DNA from: Variovorax sp. S12S4
GTDB taxonomy: Bacteria; Pseudomonadota; Gammaproteobacteria; Burkholderiales; Burkholderiaceae_C
DNA: 64,000 nt
Direction of reading: 5' to 3'
NCBI RefSeq assembly: GCF_023195515.1
Contig: NZ_JALPKR020000002.1
Span: 2,333,001 to 2,397,000 of the forward strand
Shown: piece by piece, positions 34,385-44,653 of the stretch
Layout: every line of letters begins with the position of its first letter
Numbering within the stretch: the first letter of the stretch is position 1
The notes under the pieces: generated by a model
Seen by the model: only the letters and a program-made list of their open reading frames with translations
Database searches by the model: none
Told to the model about the DNA's origin: nothing
Made by a program: the position numbers and the translations under genes

Positions 34385-35887
34385 GTGATCACCGAACTTG
34401 AATTCAAGAGCCTCAGCGCCCAGGGCTACAACCGTATTCCGCTGATGGCCGAGGCTTTTGCCGACCTCGAGACCCCTCTTTCCCTCTATCTCAAGCTGGC
34501 CCATTCGCAGGGTGGCGGCAAGCACAGCTTTTTGCTCGAATCGGTGGTGGGCGGCGAGCGCTTCGGTCGCTACAGCTTCATCGGGCTGCCCGCACGCACG
34601 CTGCTGCGTGCCAGCGGTTTTGGTGCCGATGCAGTGACCGAGGTGGTGACCGACGGGCAGGTGGTCGAAACCGCTGCAGGCAATCCGCTGGACTTCATTG
34701 CCGAATACCAGAAGCGCTTCAAGGTGGCGCTGCGTCCGGGGCTTCCGCGTTTTTGCGGCGGTCTTGCGGGCTACTTTGGCTACGACACGGTGCGCCACAT
34801 CGAACGCAAGCTCGAAAAAAGCTGCCCGCCCGATGCGCTGGGCTGCCCCGACATCCTGCTGCTGCAGTGCGAAGAGCTCGCTGTCATCGACAACCTCTCG
34901 GGCAAGCTGTACCTGATCGTCTATGCCGATCCGAAGCAGCCCGAGGCTTATGCGGCAGGCAAGCGCCGCCTGCGCGAGCTGAAGGAAAAACTGAAGTACT
35001 CGGTGAGCGCTCCCATCGTGAAGCCCACGCAGCCGCATCCGCCGGAGCGCAGCTTCGCCAAGGCCGACTACCTTGCTGCGGTGGAGCGCGCCAAGGACAT
35101 GATTGCCGCCGGCGACTTCATGCAGGTGCAGGTGGGGCAGCGCATCAGCAAGCGGTACACCGAATCGCCGCTGTCGCTGTACCGCGCGCTGCGCTCGCTC
35201 AACCCGTCGCCCTACATGTATTACTACCACCTGGGCGACTTCCACGTGGTGGGCGCTTCGCCTGAAATTCTGGTGCGCCAGGAGAACACGGGCGAGGGCG
35301 AACAGAAGATCACCATCCGCCCGCTGGCCGGCACGCGTCCGCGCGGCGCCTCGCTGGAGCTCGACAAGGCGGCCGAGGAAGAGCTCATCAACGACCCGAA
35401 GGAGCGCGCCGAGCACGTGATGCTGATCGATTTGGCGCGCAACGACATCGGCCGCATCGCCAAGACCGGCACCGTGAAGGTGACCGAGGCCTTCGCAGTG
35501 GAGCGCTACAGCCACGTGATGCACATCGTGAGCAACGTCGAAGGCACGCTGAAGGACGGCATGACGGCCATCGACGTGCTCAAGGCCACGTTCCCGGCCG
35601 GCACGCTGACCGGCGCGCCCAAGGTGCACGCGATGGAACTCATCGACCAGCTCGAGCCCACCAAGCGCGGCCTCTACGGCGGCGCCTGCGGCTACATCAG
35701 CTATGCGGGCGACATGGATGTGGCCATTGCCATTCGCACCGGCATCGTGAAGGACCAGATGCTGCACGTGCAGGCTGCGGCCGGCGTGGTCGCCGACTCG
35801 GTGCCCGAGCTGGAATGGAAAGAAACTGAAGCCAAGGCGCGCGCACTGCTGCGCGCCGCCGAACTGGTCGAGGAGGGGCTGGAATGA
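34385..35887 (+). CDS. trpE: Anthranilate synthase component I
   Basis: A 500-residue chorismate-using subunit that makes anthranilate with ammonia supplied by TrpG. The chorismate-binding domain is intact (PSPYMYYYHLGDFHVVGASP, IRPLAGTRPRGAS, MLIDLARNDIGRI, GTLTGAPKVHAMELIDQLEP, GGACGYISYAG). The N-terminus (AEAFADLETPLSLYLKL, GGGKHSFLLESVVGGERFGRYSF) carries the tryptophan feedback region typical of TrpE. It starts with GTG. Its final ATGA overlaps the GxxExxY gene, placing that gene inside the trp operon. Confidence 0.96.
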   Translation: MITELEFKSLSAQGYNRIPLMAEAFADLETPLSLYLKLAHSQGGGKHSFLLESVVGGERFGRYSFIGLPARTLLRASGFGADAVTEVVTDGQVVETAAGNPLDFIAEYQKRFKVALRPGLPRFCGGLAGYFGYDTVRHIERKLEKSCPPDALGCPDILLLQCEELAVIDNLSGKLYLIVYADPKQPEAYAAGKRRLRELKEKLKYSVSAPIVKPTQPHPPERSFAKADYLAAVERAKDMIAAGDFMQVQVGQRISKRYTESPLSLYRALRSLNPSPYMYYYHLGDFHVVGASPEILVRQENTGEGEQKITIRPLAGTRPRGASLELDKAAEEELINDPKERAEHVMLIDLARNDIGRIAKTGTVKVTEAFAVERYSHVMHIVSNVEGTLKDGMTAIDVLKATFPAGTLTGAPKVHAMELIDQLEPTKRGLYGGACGYISYAGDMDVAIAIRTGIVKDQMLHVQAAAGVVADSVPELEWKETEAKARALLRAAELVEEGLE

Positions 35888-36276
35888 GCAACGTGCCTGA
35901 TATTCAAAACGACTTTTCGCACGAGATCATCGGCGCCGCAGTCGAGGTTCAGCGCGTGCTCGGCACGGGGCTGAGCGAAGACGCCTACGCCGCGGCATTG
36001 GCCATTGAACTCGCCGAGCGCGAGATCGGCTTTGCGCAGGGCGTGCCGCTGTCGGCCAGCTACAAGGGCCGTTCGCTCGGCGAGGTGTACCGCGCGGGCT
36101 TCGTGGTCGAGCAGTCGGTCATCGTGGAGCTCAAGGCTGTCGACGTGCTGACCGACCTGCACCGCGCGCAGGTACTCGCCGCGCTGCGTCTCTCAGGCCT
36201 CAAGCTGGGCCTTCTGATCAACTTCAACGTGTTCCCCGTCGTCAAGGGCGTGCACCGGATTGTGAGCAAGCCATGA
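35884..36276 (+). CDS. GxxExxY protein inserted between trpE and trpG
   Basis: A 130-residue protein of the GxxExxY family, named from the motif seen here as [11 protein letters not shown]. It also has the [18 protein letters not shown] start and [34 protein letters not shown], a layout like a small nuclease-type alpha/beta fold with E and K residues. The function of the family is not established. It overlaps trpE by ATGA and trpG by ATGA, so it must be cotranscribed and translationally coupled with the tryptophan genes. GxxExxY genes are otherwise usually isolated or close to mobile DNA. Confidence 0.88.
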   Translation: MSNVPDIQNDFSHEIIGAAVEVQRVLGTGLSEDAYAAALAIELAEREIGFAQGVPLSASYKGRSLGEVYRAGFVVEQSVIVELKAVDVLTDLHRAQVLAALRLSGLKLGLLINFNVFPVVKGVHRIVSKP

Positions 36277-36856
36277 AACTGCTGATGATCGACAACTACG
36301 ATTCGTTCACCTACAACATCGTCCAGTACTTTGGCGAGCTGGGTGCGGATGTGCAGGTGCACCGCAACGACGAGATCACCGTGGCGCAGATCGGCGAGCT
36401 GATCGCTTCGGGCGTGACGCGGCTCGTGGTGTCGCCGGGGCCTTGCTCGCCGGCGGAAGCGGGCGTGTCGGTGGCGGCCATCGAGGCCTTCGCGGGCAAG
36501 CTGCCGATTCTTGGCGTATGCCTCGGGCACCAGGCCATCGGCGCAGCCTTCGGCGGCAAGATCATTCGCGCGCAACAGCTCATGCACGGCAAGACCAGCG
36601 AGATCACGACGACCCAGGAAGGCGTGTTCGCGGGTCTGCCGGAGAAGTTCATCGTCAACCGGTATCACTCGCTTTCCATCGAGCGCGAGAGCTGCCCGAA
36701 GGAATTGGCGATTACCGCATGGACCGACGACGGCGAGATCATGGGCGTGCGGCACACCGGGTTTGCGCATGACGTGCGCATCGAAGGCGTGCAGTTCCAC
36801 CCTGAATCGATCCTCACCGAGCACGGCCACGCGATGCTCAAGAACTTTTGGATTGA
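36273..36856 (+). CDS. trpG: Anthranilate synthase component II (glutamine amidotransferase), frame broken at 36846
   Basis: The class I glutamine amidotransferase that feeds ammonia to TrpE. Residues [18 protein letters not shown] at the start, the nucleophile Cys in [11 protein letters not shown] near residue 79, and [13 protein letters not shown] near 170 (His and Glu of the triad) are all present. As written, the stop is missing: MLKNFW runs on through threonine aldolase DNA to 37661. One extra T in the four-T run at 36846-36849 gives MLKNFLD followed by TGA at 36854-36856, a normal 194-residue TrpG. The break is probably a sequence error because the corrected C-terminus is the standard one. 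Confidence 0.9.
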
Positions 36857-36861
36857 CCGCC

Positions 36862-37920
36862 ATGACCGACCGCTCCTCCATCGTCGACCTGCGCAGCGAC
36901 ACCGTCACGCAACCTACCCCGGCAATGCGCCAGGCCATGATGGCGGCGCCGCTCGGCGACGACGTCTTCGGCACCGACCCGAGCGTGAATGCGCTGCAGG
37001 AAAAGATCGCCGCGCTGCTGGGCTTCGAGGCGGCGCTGTTCGTGCCGACCGGCACGCAGAGCAACCTGTGCGCCATTCTTTCGCACTGCGGGCGGGGCGA
37101 CGAATACATCGTCGGCCAGCAGGCGCACTGCTACCGCTGGGAAGGCGGCGGCGCTGCGGTGTTCGGCAGCGTGCAGCCGCAGCCGCTCGACCATGCGCCC
37201 GACGGCACGCTGCCGCTCGCGCAGATCGAAGCCGCGATCAAGCCCGACGATGCGCACTTCGCGTGTACGCGGCTGCTGGCGTTGGAGAACACGCTGGGCG
37301 GCAAGCTGCTTCCCTTCGACTACGTTCAAGCCGCGACGGATCTTGCCAAGAGCAAGGGGTTGCAGCGGCATCTGGACGGCGCGCGTCTCTTCAATGCCGC
37401 GACAGCGCAGGCTGCGCTGAACAAGCGCAACGACATCCGGGCGGAAGCCCGCCGGATTGCGCAGTGCTTCGACAGCGTGTCGGTCTGCTTCAGCAAGGGC
37501 CTGGGCGCGCCGATCGGCTCGGCGCTGGTGGGGTCGCGCGAGTTCATTGCGCGGGCGCATCGCATCCGCAAGATGGCGGGCGGCGGCATGCGGCAGGCAG
37601 GGCTGCTCGCGGCGGCGGCATCGCACGCGCTCGACCATCACATCGACCGGCTGGCCAATGACCACGCGCTCGCGCAGCGCCTGGCGCAGGGGCTCGAAGG
37701 CATCGAAGGCCTGAAGGTCGAGGCGCCGCACACCAACATCGTGTTCGTCGACCTGACGGGTGTCGCGCAGGCGCGTTCTTCGGAACTGCTCGCTCACCTC
37801 AACCAGCAGGGCATTCTTGCGACGGGCCTCTATCGGCTGCGCTTCGTGACGCATCTCGATGTCGATGCGACGGGTGTGGACCGCGCCATTGCCGCCCTCC
37901 GCGGCTTCTTCAACGCCTGA
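36862..37920 (+). CDS. ltaE: Low-specificity L-threonine aldolase
   Basis: A 352-residue PLP enzyme that splits threonine or allo-threonine into glycine and acetaldehyde. The family start [20 protein letters not shown] and [19 protein letters not shown] are clear. The PLP lysine is in [17 protein letters not shown] near residue 208, and [11 protein letters not shown] gives the PLP-contacting Asp/Arg. The ATG lies five bases after the restored trpG stop, suggesting cotranscription. Its presence in a trp operon is unusual; glycine or threonine supply is not an obvious part of Trp synthesis. Confidence 0.93.
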   Translation: MTDRSSIVDLRSDTVTQPTPAMRQAMMAAPLGDDVFGTDPSVNALQEKIAALLGFEAALFVPTGTQSNLCAILSHCGRGDEYIVGQQAHCYRWEGGGAAVFGSVQPQPLDHAPDGTLPLAQIEAAIKPDDAHFACTRLLALENTLGGKLLPFDYVQAATDLAKSKGLQRHLDGARLFNAATAQAALNKRNDIRAEARRIAQCFDSVSVCFSKGLGAPIGSALVGSREFIARAHRIRKMAGGGMRQAGLLAAAASHALDHHIDRLANDHALAQRLAQGLEGIEGLKVEAPHTNIVFVDLTGVAQARSSELLAHLNQQGILATGLYRLRFVTHLDVDATGVDRAIAALRGFFNA

Positions 37921-37944
37921 CACCAGGGAACCAAGGAGCCCGCG

Positions 37945-38604
37945 ATGCCCGATCTTCCGCATCTGCTCGCTTTCATCGCCGCAGGCTGGCTGCTGAACCT
38001 GACCCCGGGGCCTGATGTGCTCTACATCGTGACGAATTCGCTGCGCTCGGGCGTGCGCGCCGGCATCGTGGGCGGGTTTGGCGTTCTCACCGGCTGCTTC
38101 GTTCATATCTTCGCGGCGGCGGTCGGCGTCGGCACGCTGCTGGCCACCTCGGCGGCCGCCTTCACGGTGCTCAAGTACGTGGGCGCGGCTTACCTGCTGT
38201 ACCTCGGCGTGCGCATGGTGCTGTCGCGCGCCAAGCCGCCAGCCGATATTCAGGCGGCTGCCGCGGGCTCCGCCGAGCGCGGGCTCAGGGAGATCTTTCT
38301 CGGCGGCTTCTGGACCAATGTGCTGAACCCCAAGGTGGCCTTGTTCTTCCTGGCCTTCGTGCCGCAGTTCATCGCACCCGACGCAGACAACAAGAGCCTT
38401 TACTTCGTCATGCTGGGCGTGCTGTTCAATCTCAACTCCATTCCCATCGTTGTGGGATGGGCCGCATTCGCCGGCTGGATGGCGCGCAGAAGCGCCGTGC
38501 AGAAGGGCATGCACTGGCTCGATCGCGCGGCAGGCGTGCTGTTCATCGGCTTCGGCCTCAAGCTTGCATTCACGGACGCGCCGGCCGGTCGCGTCGGCCC
38601 CTGA
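37945..38604 (+). CDS. LysE/RhtB family amino-acid exporter
   Basis: A 219-residue inner-membrane protein with about six hydrophobic segments. It starts [23 protein letters not shown], the LysE signature including NLTPGPD, followed by [25 protein letters not shown] and [23 protein letters not shown]. Such carriers export amino acids such as lysine, homoserine or threonine. Placed right after threonine aldolase and before trpD, it could relieve amino-acid overflow. The substrate cannot be told from sequence. An AAGGAG site precedes the ATG, 24 bases after the ltaE stop. Confidence 0.88.
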   Translation: MPDLPHLLAFIAAGWLLNLTPGPDVLYIVTNSLRSGVRAGIVGGFGVLTGCFVHIFAAAVGVGTLLATSAAAFTVLKYVGAAYLLYLGVRMVLSRAKPPADIQAAAAGSAERGLREIFLGGFWTNVLNPKVALFFLAFVPQFIAPDADNKSLYFVMLGVLFNLNSIPIVVGWAAFAGWMARRSAVQKGMHWLDRAAGVLFIGFGLKLAFTDAPAGRVGP

Positions 38605-38624
38605 AAACACCGAGGAGACTCTTC

Positions 38625-39646
38625 ATGATCACCCCCAGGAAGCGCTGCAGCGCACCATCGAACACCGCGAGGTGTTTCACGACGAAATGCTGCACATCGT
38701 GCGGCTCATCATGAGCGGCGAGTGCTCGCCGGTGATGATGGCGGCACTGATCACGGGCCTGCGCGTCAAGAAGGAAACCATCGGCGAGATCACGGCCGCG
38801 GCGCAGGTGATGCGCGAGGTCTCCACCAAGGTGCCGGTGAAGGACACCACGCACCTGGTCGACATCGTCGGCACCGGCGGCGACGGCTCGCACACCTTCA
38901 ACATCTCGACCTGCTCGATGTTCGTGGCGGCGGCCGCGGGCGCCAAAGTGAGCAAGCATGGCGGGCGCAGCGTGTCGAGCAAGTCGGGCAGCGCCGATGT
39001 GCTCGAATCGCTGGGCGTGAACATCAACCTGCAGCCGGAGCAGATTGCGCGCTCCATCGAAGAGGTGGGCATCGGCTTCATGTTTGCGCCCAACCACCAT
39101 CCGGCCATGAAGAACGTGGCACCGGTGCGCAAGGAGCTCGGCATCAAGACGATCTTCAACATCCTGGGGCCGCTGACCAACCCGGCGGGCGCACCGAACA
39201 TCCTGATGGGCGTGTTCCATCCGGACCTGGTGGGCATTCAGGTGCGCGCGCTGCAGCGGCTTGGCACCGAGCACGCCCTGGTGGTGTACGGCCGCGACGG
39301 CATGGACGAGATTTCGCTCGGCGCGGCCACCATGGTGGGCGAACTCAAGGACGGCGAAATTCGCGAGTACGAACTGCATCCTGAAGACTTCGGCTTTGCC
39401 ATGTCGAGCAACCGCACGCTGCGCGTGGAAACGCCCGAGCAGTCGAAGGCCATGCTGCTGGGGGTGCTCGACAATCAGGCCGGTCCGGCGCTCGACATCG
39501 TGCTGCTGAACGCAGGCGCGGCCCTGTATGCCGCCAACGTGGCCGATTCGATGGCCGCCGGCATCGACCGCGCGCGCGAAGCCGTGGCCTCCGGCGCAGC
39601 GCGGAACAAGCTGGCCGAGCTGGTCAAGGCTTCCACATCGGTTTGA
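38625..39646 (+). CDS. trpD: Anthranilate phosphoribosyltransferase, frame broken at 38632
   Basis: The second enzyme of Trp synthesis. The family start [20 protein letters not shown] is only obtained by adding one C to the five-C run at 38632-38636, which joins the ATG at 38625 to the long frame that ends at 39646, for 340 residues. As written, the ATG frame ends at 38714. Catalytic landmarks are intact in the long frame: [35 protein letters not shown] and [15 protein letters not shown]. It lies 20 bases after the LysE-type gene. Without the correction a gene finder would start at an internal ATG such as 38688 and lose the N-terminal ~20 residues. Confidence 0.93.
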
Positions 39647-39672
39647 ACAACGGCTAAAGACGAATACAGAAC

Positions 39673-40473
39673 ATGTCCGACATCCTCGACAAGATCATTG
39701 CGGTCAAGCGGCAGGAAATCGCTGCGGCGCAGAAGAAAAGCCCGCTCGAAGCCGTGCGGTTCGACGCCGAGAGCCGCGTGCTGACGCGTGATTTCGAAGG
39801 CGCTTTGCGCGCCAAGATCGCCGCCGGGCGGGCCGCGGTGATTGCCGAGGTCAAGAAGGCGAGCCCGAGCAAGGGCGTGCTGCGCGAAGAGTTCATTCCG
39901 GCTGACATTGCGCAGAGCTATGCGGAGGGCGATGGCGAAATCAGCGCCGCGTGCCTTTCGGTGCTGACCGACAAGCAGTTTTTCCAGGGCGGCGTCGACT
40001 ATCTCAAGCAGGCGCGTGCCTCTTGCGACTTGCCGGTGCTGCGCAAGGATTTCATCGTCGACCCCTATCAGGTCTATGAATCGCGCGCGATGGGCGCCGA
40101 CGCCATTCTCTTGATCGCGGCCTGCCTCGACGATGCGCAGATGAAGGACTACGAAGCCATTGCGCGCGGGCTGGGCATGGCGGTGCTGGTCGAGGTGCAC
40201 GATGCAGCCGAGCTCGACCGCGCGCTCAAGCTCAAGACGCCGCTCATCGGTGTGAACAACCGCAACCTGCGCAATTTCGAGGTGTCGATCCAGGCCACCA
40301 TCGACCTGCTGCCGCGGTTGCCGGCGGATCGGCTGGCCGTAACGGAGTCGGGCATTGCCACGCGTGAAGACGTCGCCACCTTGCGCGCGGCCGGCGTTCA
40401 CGCCTTCCTGGTCGGCGAAGCGTTCATGCGCGCCAAGGAGCCGGGCGAGGCACTCGCCGCATTGTTCAGATGA
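39673..40473 (+). CDS. trpC: Indole-3-glycerol phosphate synthase
   Basis: A 266-residue TIM-barrel enzyme that closes the indole ring. Motifs include [16 protein letters not shown] near residue 54 (catalytic Lys), [19 protein letters not shown] near 118, and [15 protein letters not shown] and [12 protein letters not shown] in the C-terminal barrel strands. It is 26 bases after trpD. Its stop overlaps the ung start by ATGA, so ung may be translated from the trp transcript. Confidence 0.97.
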   Translation: MSDILDKIIAVKRQEIAAAQKKSPLEAVRFDAESRVLTRDFEGALRAKIAAGRAAVIAEVKKASPSKGVLREEFIPADIAQSYAEGDGEISAACLSVLTDKQFFQGGVDYLKQARASCDLPVLRKDFIVDPYQVYESRAMGADAILLIAACLDDAQMKDYEAIARGLGMAVLVEVHDAAELDRALKLKTPLIGVNNRNLRNFEVSIQATIDLLPRLPADRLAVTESGIATREDVATLRAAGVHAFLVGEAFMRAKEPGEALAALFR

Positions 40474-41177
40474 GCCGGCCCGATCAGCTGTCGAGCAGCG
40501 ATCCTGCCGACTGGCCGGTGGCGCCGGGCTGGCAGCCGCTGGTCGACGGATTCTTCGGCGGCATCGTCGGGCAGAAGCTGCTGGGCTTTTTGCGTGAGCG
40601 CCTCGACGCCGGTGCCGTGATCTTTCCGCCCCAGCCGCTGCGGGCGCTGGAACTGACGCCGCCCGACGACGTGCGCGTGGTGATCCTGGGCCAGGACCCG
40701 TACCACGGGCGTGGCCAGGCGGAGGGGCTGGCCTTTTCGGTAGCGCCCGGCGTGGCGCTGCCGCCGTCGCTGCGCAACATCTTCAAGGAGCTTCAGCGCG
40801 ACCTCGGAACGCCCCCGCCGCCGTTTCCCAACCCGGGCGGCAGCCTGGTGAAGTGGGCGACCCACGGGGTGCTGCTGCTCAACACCTGCCTCACGGTGGA
40901 GGAGGGGCAGCCGGCCAGCCATTCGGGGCGCGGCTGGGAAGTGCTGACCGATGCAGTCATCCGGCATGTATCAGACGGTGCCAAACCTGTTGTTTTTATG
41001 CTGTGGGGCTCGCATGCGCAAAGCAAGCGCGCGTTGATCGACATCAACCGCCACAAGGTGCTGATGTCGAACCACCCCTCGCCGCTTTCCGCGATGCGCC
41101 CGCCGTTGCCTTTCATCGGCTGCGGGCATTTCGGCGAAGCGCGTGCCTGGAGGGAGGCGCGCCAGCAGGGCGGCTGA
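40470..41177 (+). CDS. ung: Uracil-DNA glycosylase
   Basis: A 235-residue family 1 UDG that removes uracil from DNA. The water-activating loop is [11 protein letters not shown] near residue 73, and the DNA-intercalating end loop is [10 protein letters not shown] near 200. [19 protein letters not shown] and [12 protein letters not shown] are also typical. It is coupled by ATGA overlap to trpC, a known Comamonadaceae arrangement by recollection. About 100 bases follow before the tRNA operon. Confidence 0.95.
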   Translation: MSRPDQLSSSDPADWPVAPGWQPLVDGFFGGIVGQKLLGFLRERLDAGAVIFPPQPLRALELTPPDDVRVVILGQDPYHGRGQAEGLAFSVAPGVALPPSLRNIFKELQRDLGTPPPPFPNPGGSLVKWATHGVLLLNTCLTVEEGQPASHSGRGWEVLTDAVIRHVSDGAKPVVFMLWGSHAQSKRALIDINRHKVLMSNHPSPLSAMRPPLPFIGCGHFGEARAWREARQQGG

Positions 41178-41263
41178 TTTCGCGGATAATTCCCGCCAGT
41201 TCGCCTCGTGCAGTTCCTGCGTCTTATTGGTGCTGGAGGTTCTGTGAAGTCACAAAACCGTGC

Positions 41264-41269
41264 TATATT
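41264..41269 (+). promoter_or_regulatory. Candidate -10 element of the tRNA operon
   Basis: TATATT lies 12 bases before the mature 5' end of tRNA-Tyr. A -35 at the right spacing (TCTGTG) is weak, as in many stable-RNA promoters rich in other signals. It would drive tRNA-Tyr, Gly and Thr and perhaps tuf. Confidence 0.5.
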
Positions 41270-41281
41270 TCGAGGTTCGCC

Positions 41282-41367
41282 GGAGAGGTGGCCGAGTGGT
41301 TAATGGCAGCAGACTGTAAATCTGCCCTCTTACGAGTACGCTGGTTCGAATCCAGCCCTCTCCACCA
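41282..41367 (+). tRNA. tRNA-Tyr (GTA anticodon)
   Basis: A class II tRNA with a long variable arm. The acceptor GGAGAGG pairs with CCTCTCC, the anticodon GTA is at 41316-41318, and CCA is encoded at the 3' end (41365-41367). Tyr is decoded by GTA. Confidence 0.96.
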
Positions 41368-41432
41368 GCGATGAATTTGGTTTCTAAGAGCGATTGGATC
41401 TAGCGCTTTGGGTGCCTTTGAGTGCCCCCGAT

Positions 41433-41506
41433 GCGGGAGTAGTTCAATGGTAGAACCCCAGCCTTCCAAGCTGATGACGCGGGTTCGATTCCCGTCTCCC
41501 GCTCCA
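41433..41506 (+). tRNA. tRNA-Gly (TCC anticodon)
   Basis: The acceptor GCGGGAG (41433-41439) pairs with CTCCCGC, the anticodon TCC is at 41465-41467, and CCA is encoded at 41504-41506. It lies 65 bases after tRNA-Tyr in the same direction. Confidence 0.96.
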
Positions 41507-41545
41507 GAGACCCGATTCGACGCCGGAAGCGATTGGTTAGACAAA

Positions 41546-41620
<75 letters not shown>

Positions 41621-41693
41621 GTTTTTGGGGGTTGCAACAGCAGGTTTGCAACCCATCTGCATACGTTGAAATCGTTTTTTTCGGAGTCGAAAA

Positions 41694-42887
<1,194 letters not shown>

Positions 42888-42908
42888 GCCGAGCGCAAAG
42901 AGTACCGG

Positions 42909-42984
42909 AGGGGTATAGCTCAATTGGCAGAGCGTCGGTCTCCAAAACCGAAGGTTGTAGGTTCGATTCCTACTGCCCCTGCCA
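42909..42984 (+). tRNA. tRNA-Trp (CCA anticodon)
   Basis: The acceptor AGGGGTA pairs with TGCCCCT with end pairing A-T, the anticodon CCA is at 42942-42944, and CCA is encoded at 42982-42984. The tuf, tRNA-Trp, secE order is standard. Confidence 0.97.
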
Positions 42985-43000
42985 CCTAGGTGGCACCCCG

Positions 43001-43027
43001 AAAAAAGCCCATCGCAACCCGATGGGC
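43001..43027 (-). terminator. Hairpin with poly-U on the minus strand before secE
   Basis: GCCCATCG (43007-43014) and CGATGGGC (43020-43027) form an 8-base stem with a 5-base loop. The run AAAAAA just before it (43001-43006) gives UUUUUU after the stem when read on the minus strand, the form of a rho-independent terminator. On the plus strand the sequence after the stem is only TTCGGCG. It may stop antisense transcription into tRNA-Trp and tuf, or act as a weak plus-strand attenuator before secE. Confidence 0.6.
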
Positions 43028-43089
43028 TTCGGCGTCTCAAGAAGACGCATTGAATTGAAGGCCGGAAGGCCGCAGGAAATCAGCCAAAC

Positions 43090-43473
43090 ATGGCCACTTC
43101 TCAAATCGAAACCGTGAGCACGGGCGCCGACAAGGCCAAATTGGCTGTGTCGGTGCTGCTGGCAGTGGGCGCCATCGTGGCGTTCTATCTGCTCGCGCGC
43201 CAGGGCTCGCTGGTGCAATGGGCTGCGCTGCTGGTCGGCCTGGCCGCGGCTGTGGGCGCGTTCGGCAGTTCGGAGAATGGCCGCCAGTTGTGGGCTTTTG
43301 GCCGCGACTCGTGGCGCGAGGTCAAGAAGGTCGTCTGGCCGGCCCGCAAAGAAGCAATGCAGATGACGGCCTACGTGTTTGCCTTCGTGGCAGTCATGTC
43401 CGTCTTCCTCTGGCTCACCGACAAGACGCTCGAATGGGTGTTTTTCGACCTCATTCTGGGCTGGAGAAAATAA
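43090..43473 (+). CDS. secE: SecE, preprotein translocase subunit
   Basis: A 127-residue membrane protein of the SecYEG channel. It has hydrophobic segments near residues 17-38, 45-60 and 95-115 (VSVLLAVGAIVAFYLL; WAALLVGLAAAVGAFGSS; TAYVFAFVAVMSVFLWL) and the conserved cytoplasmic EVKKVVWPARKEAMQMT between the second and third. Three segments is the longer SecE type. It ends one base before nusG. Confidence 0.96.
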   Translation: MATSQIETVSTGADKAKLAVSVLLAVGAIVAFYLLARQGSLVQWAALLVGLAAAVGAFGSSENGRQLWAFGRDSWREVKKVVWPARKEAMQMTAYVFAFVAVMSVFLWLTDKTLEWVFFDLILGWRK

Positions 43474-44085
43474 ATGACTGACGACGCTGTTGAAACCACG
43501 CCGAGCAGCCCGGAAGAAGAAAACACCTCCGTGCTGGCTCCCGCCGCCAACCCTGATTTGCGTTGGTACGTGGTGCATGCCTATTCGGGCATGGAAAAGG
43601 CCGTCGAACGCAACATCACCGAGCGCATCAACCGCGCCGGCATGCAGGACAAGTTCGGCCGTATCCTGGTTCCGACCGAAGAAGTGGTCGAAATCAAGAA
43701 CGGCCAGAAGCGCACCACCGAGCGCCGCTTCTTCCCGGGCTATGTGCTGGTCGAAATGATCATGGACGACGAGAGCTGGCACCTGGTGAAGCACACCAAC
43801 AAGGTGACGGGTTTTGTCGGCGGCGCCAAGAACCGCCCGGCCCCGATCTCGCAGAAGGAGGTCGAGGACATCGTCAGCCAGATGCAGCAAGGCACCGAGA
43901 AGCCGCGCCACAAGGTCGAGTTCACCGTGGGTGAGTTCGTGCGCGTCAAGGAAGGCCCGTTCACCGACTTCAACGGCACCGTTGAAGACGTGAACTACGA
44001 AAAGAGCAAGGTCAGCGTGTCGGTCATGATTTTCGGCCGCGCGACGCCTGTGGAGCTCGAATTCGGCCAGGTCGAAAAGACCTGA
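43474..44085 (+). CDS. nusG: Transcription elongation/termination factor NusG
   Basis: A 203-residue NusG. An N-terminal acidic extension ([20 protein letters not shown]) precedes the NGN domain ([45 protein letters not shown]). The C-terminal KOW domain is [20 protein letters not shown]. It couples transcription to translation and rho. It follows secE without a gap. Confidence 0.98.
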   Translation: MTDDAVETTPSSPEEENTSVLAPAANPDLRWYVVHAYSGMEKAVERNITERINRAGMQDKFGRILVPTEEVVEIKNGQKRTTERRFFPGYVLVEMIMDDESWHLVKHTNKVTGFVGGAKNRPAPISQKEVEDIVSQMQQGTEKPRHKVEFTVGEFVRVKEGPFTDFNGTVEDVNYEKSKVSVSVMIFGRATPVELEFGQVEKT

Positions 44086-44221
44086 GTCCCGCCGGTCTTC
44101 GGATCGGAACCATTTCCGGCTGCGCGTTGTCCGACTCGGCGCGCGGCCTTGATCGAAGAGTCGTTTAACCCCGGGGAGCCGAGGCGAGAGCCAAGGCGAT
44201 ATCACCCGCAAGGAGCAAAAC

Positions 44222-44653
44222 ATGGCGAAAAAAATCGTCGGCTTCGTCAAGCTGCAAGTGCCAGCTGGTAAGGCCAACCCATCACCACCCATCGGTCCCG
44301 CACTGGGCCAGCGTGGTTTGAACATCATGGAGTTCTGCAAGGCGTTCAATGCGCAAACGCAGAGCTACGAGCCGGGTCTGGCGCTGCCGGTGGTCATCAC
44401 CGCGTTCGCCGACAAGAGCTTCACCTTCATCATCAAGTCGCCCCCGGCTGGCGTGCTGATCAAGAAGGCGATCAAGCTGGACAAGGGCTCGGCCCGTCCG
44501 CACACCGACAAGGTCGGCAAGATCACGCGCGCTCAGCTCGAAGAAATCGCCAAGACCAAGATGAAGGACCTGACGGCCGCCGATATGGACGCCGCGGTTC
44601 GCACCATCGCCGGTACTGCCCGCTCGATGGGCGTGAATGTGGAGGGCGTGTAA
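44222..44653 (+). CDS. rplK: 50S ribosomal protein L11
   Basis: A 143-residue ribosomal protein L11, which binds 23S rRNA near the GTPase centre. The N-terminal [20 protein letters not shown] and [20 protein letters not shown] are diagnostic. It is 136 bases downstream of nusG, so a promoter may lie between. It ends one base before rplA. Confidence 0.99.
   Translation: MAKKIVGFVKLQVPAGKANPSPPIGPALGQRGLNIMEFCKAFNAQTQSYEPGLALPVVITAFADKSFTFIIKSPPAGVLIKKAIKLDKGSARPHTDKVGKITRAQLEEIAKTKMKDLTAADMDAAVRTIAGTARSMGVNVEGV

Noticed and set aside
36857..37661. TrpG fusion to a downstream domain
   Set aside because: The extra residues are out of frame with threonine aldolase and match nothing; a missing T explains it.
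38632..38636. Programmed frameshift in trpD
   Set aside because: The same one-base pattern recurs in unrelated genes and there is no slippery heptamer or stimulator; sequence error is simpler.
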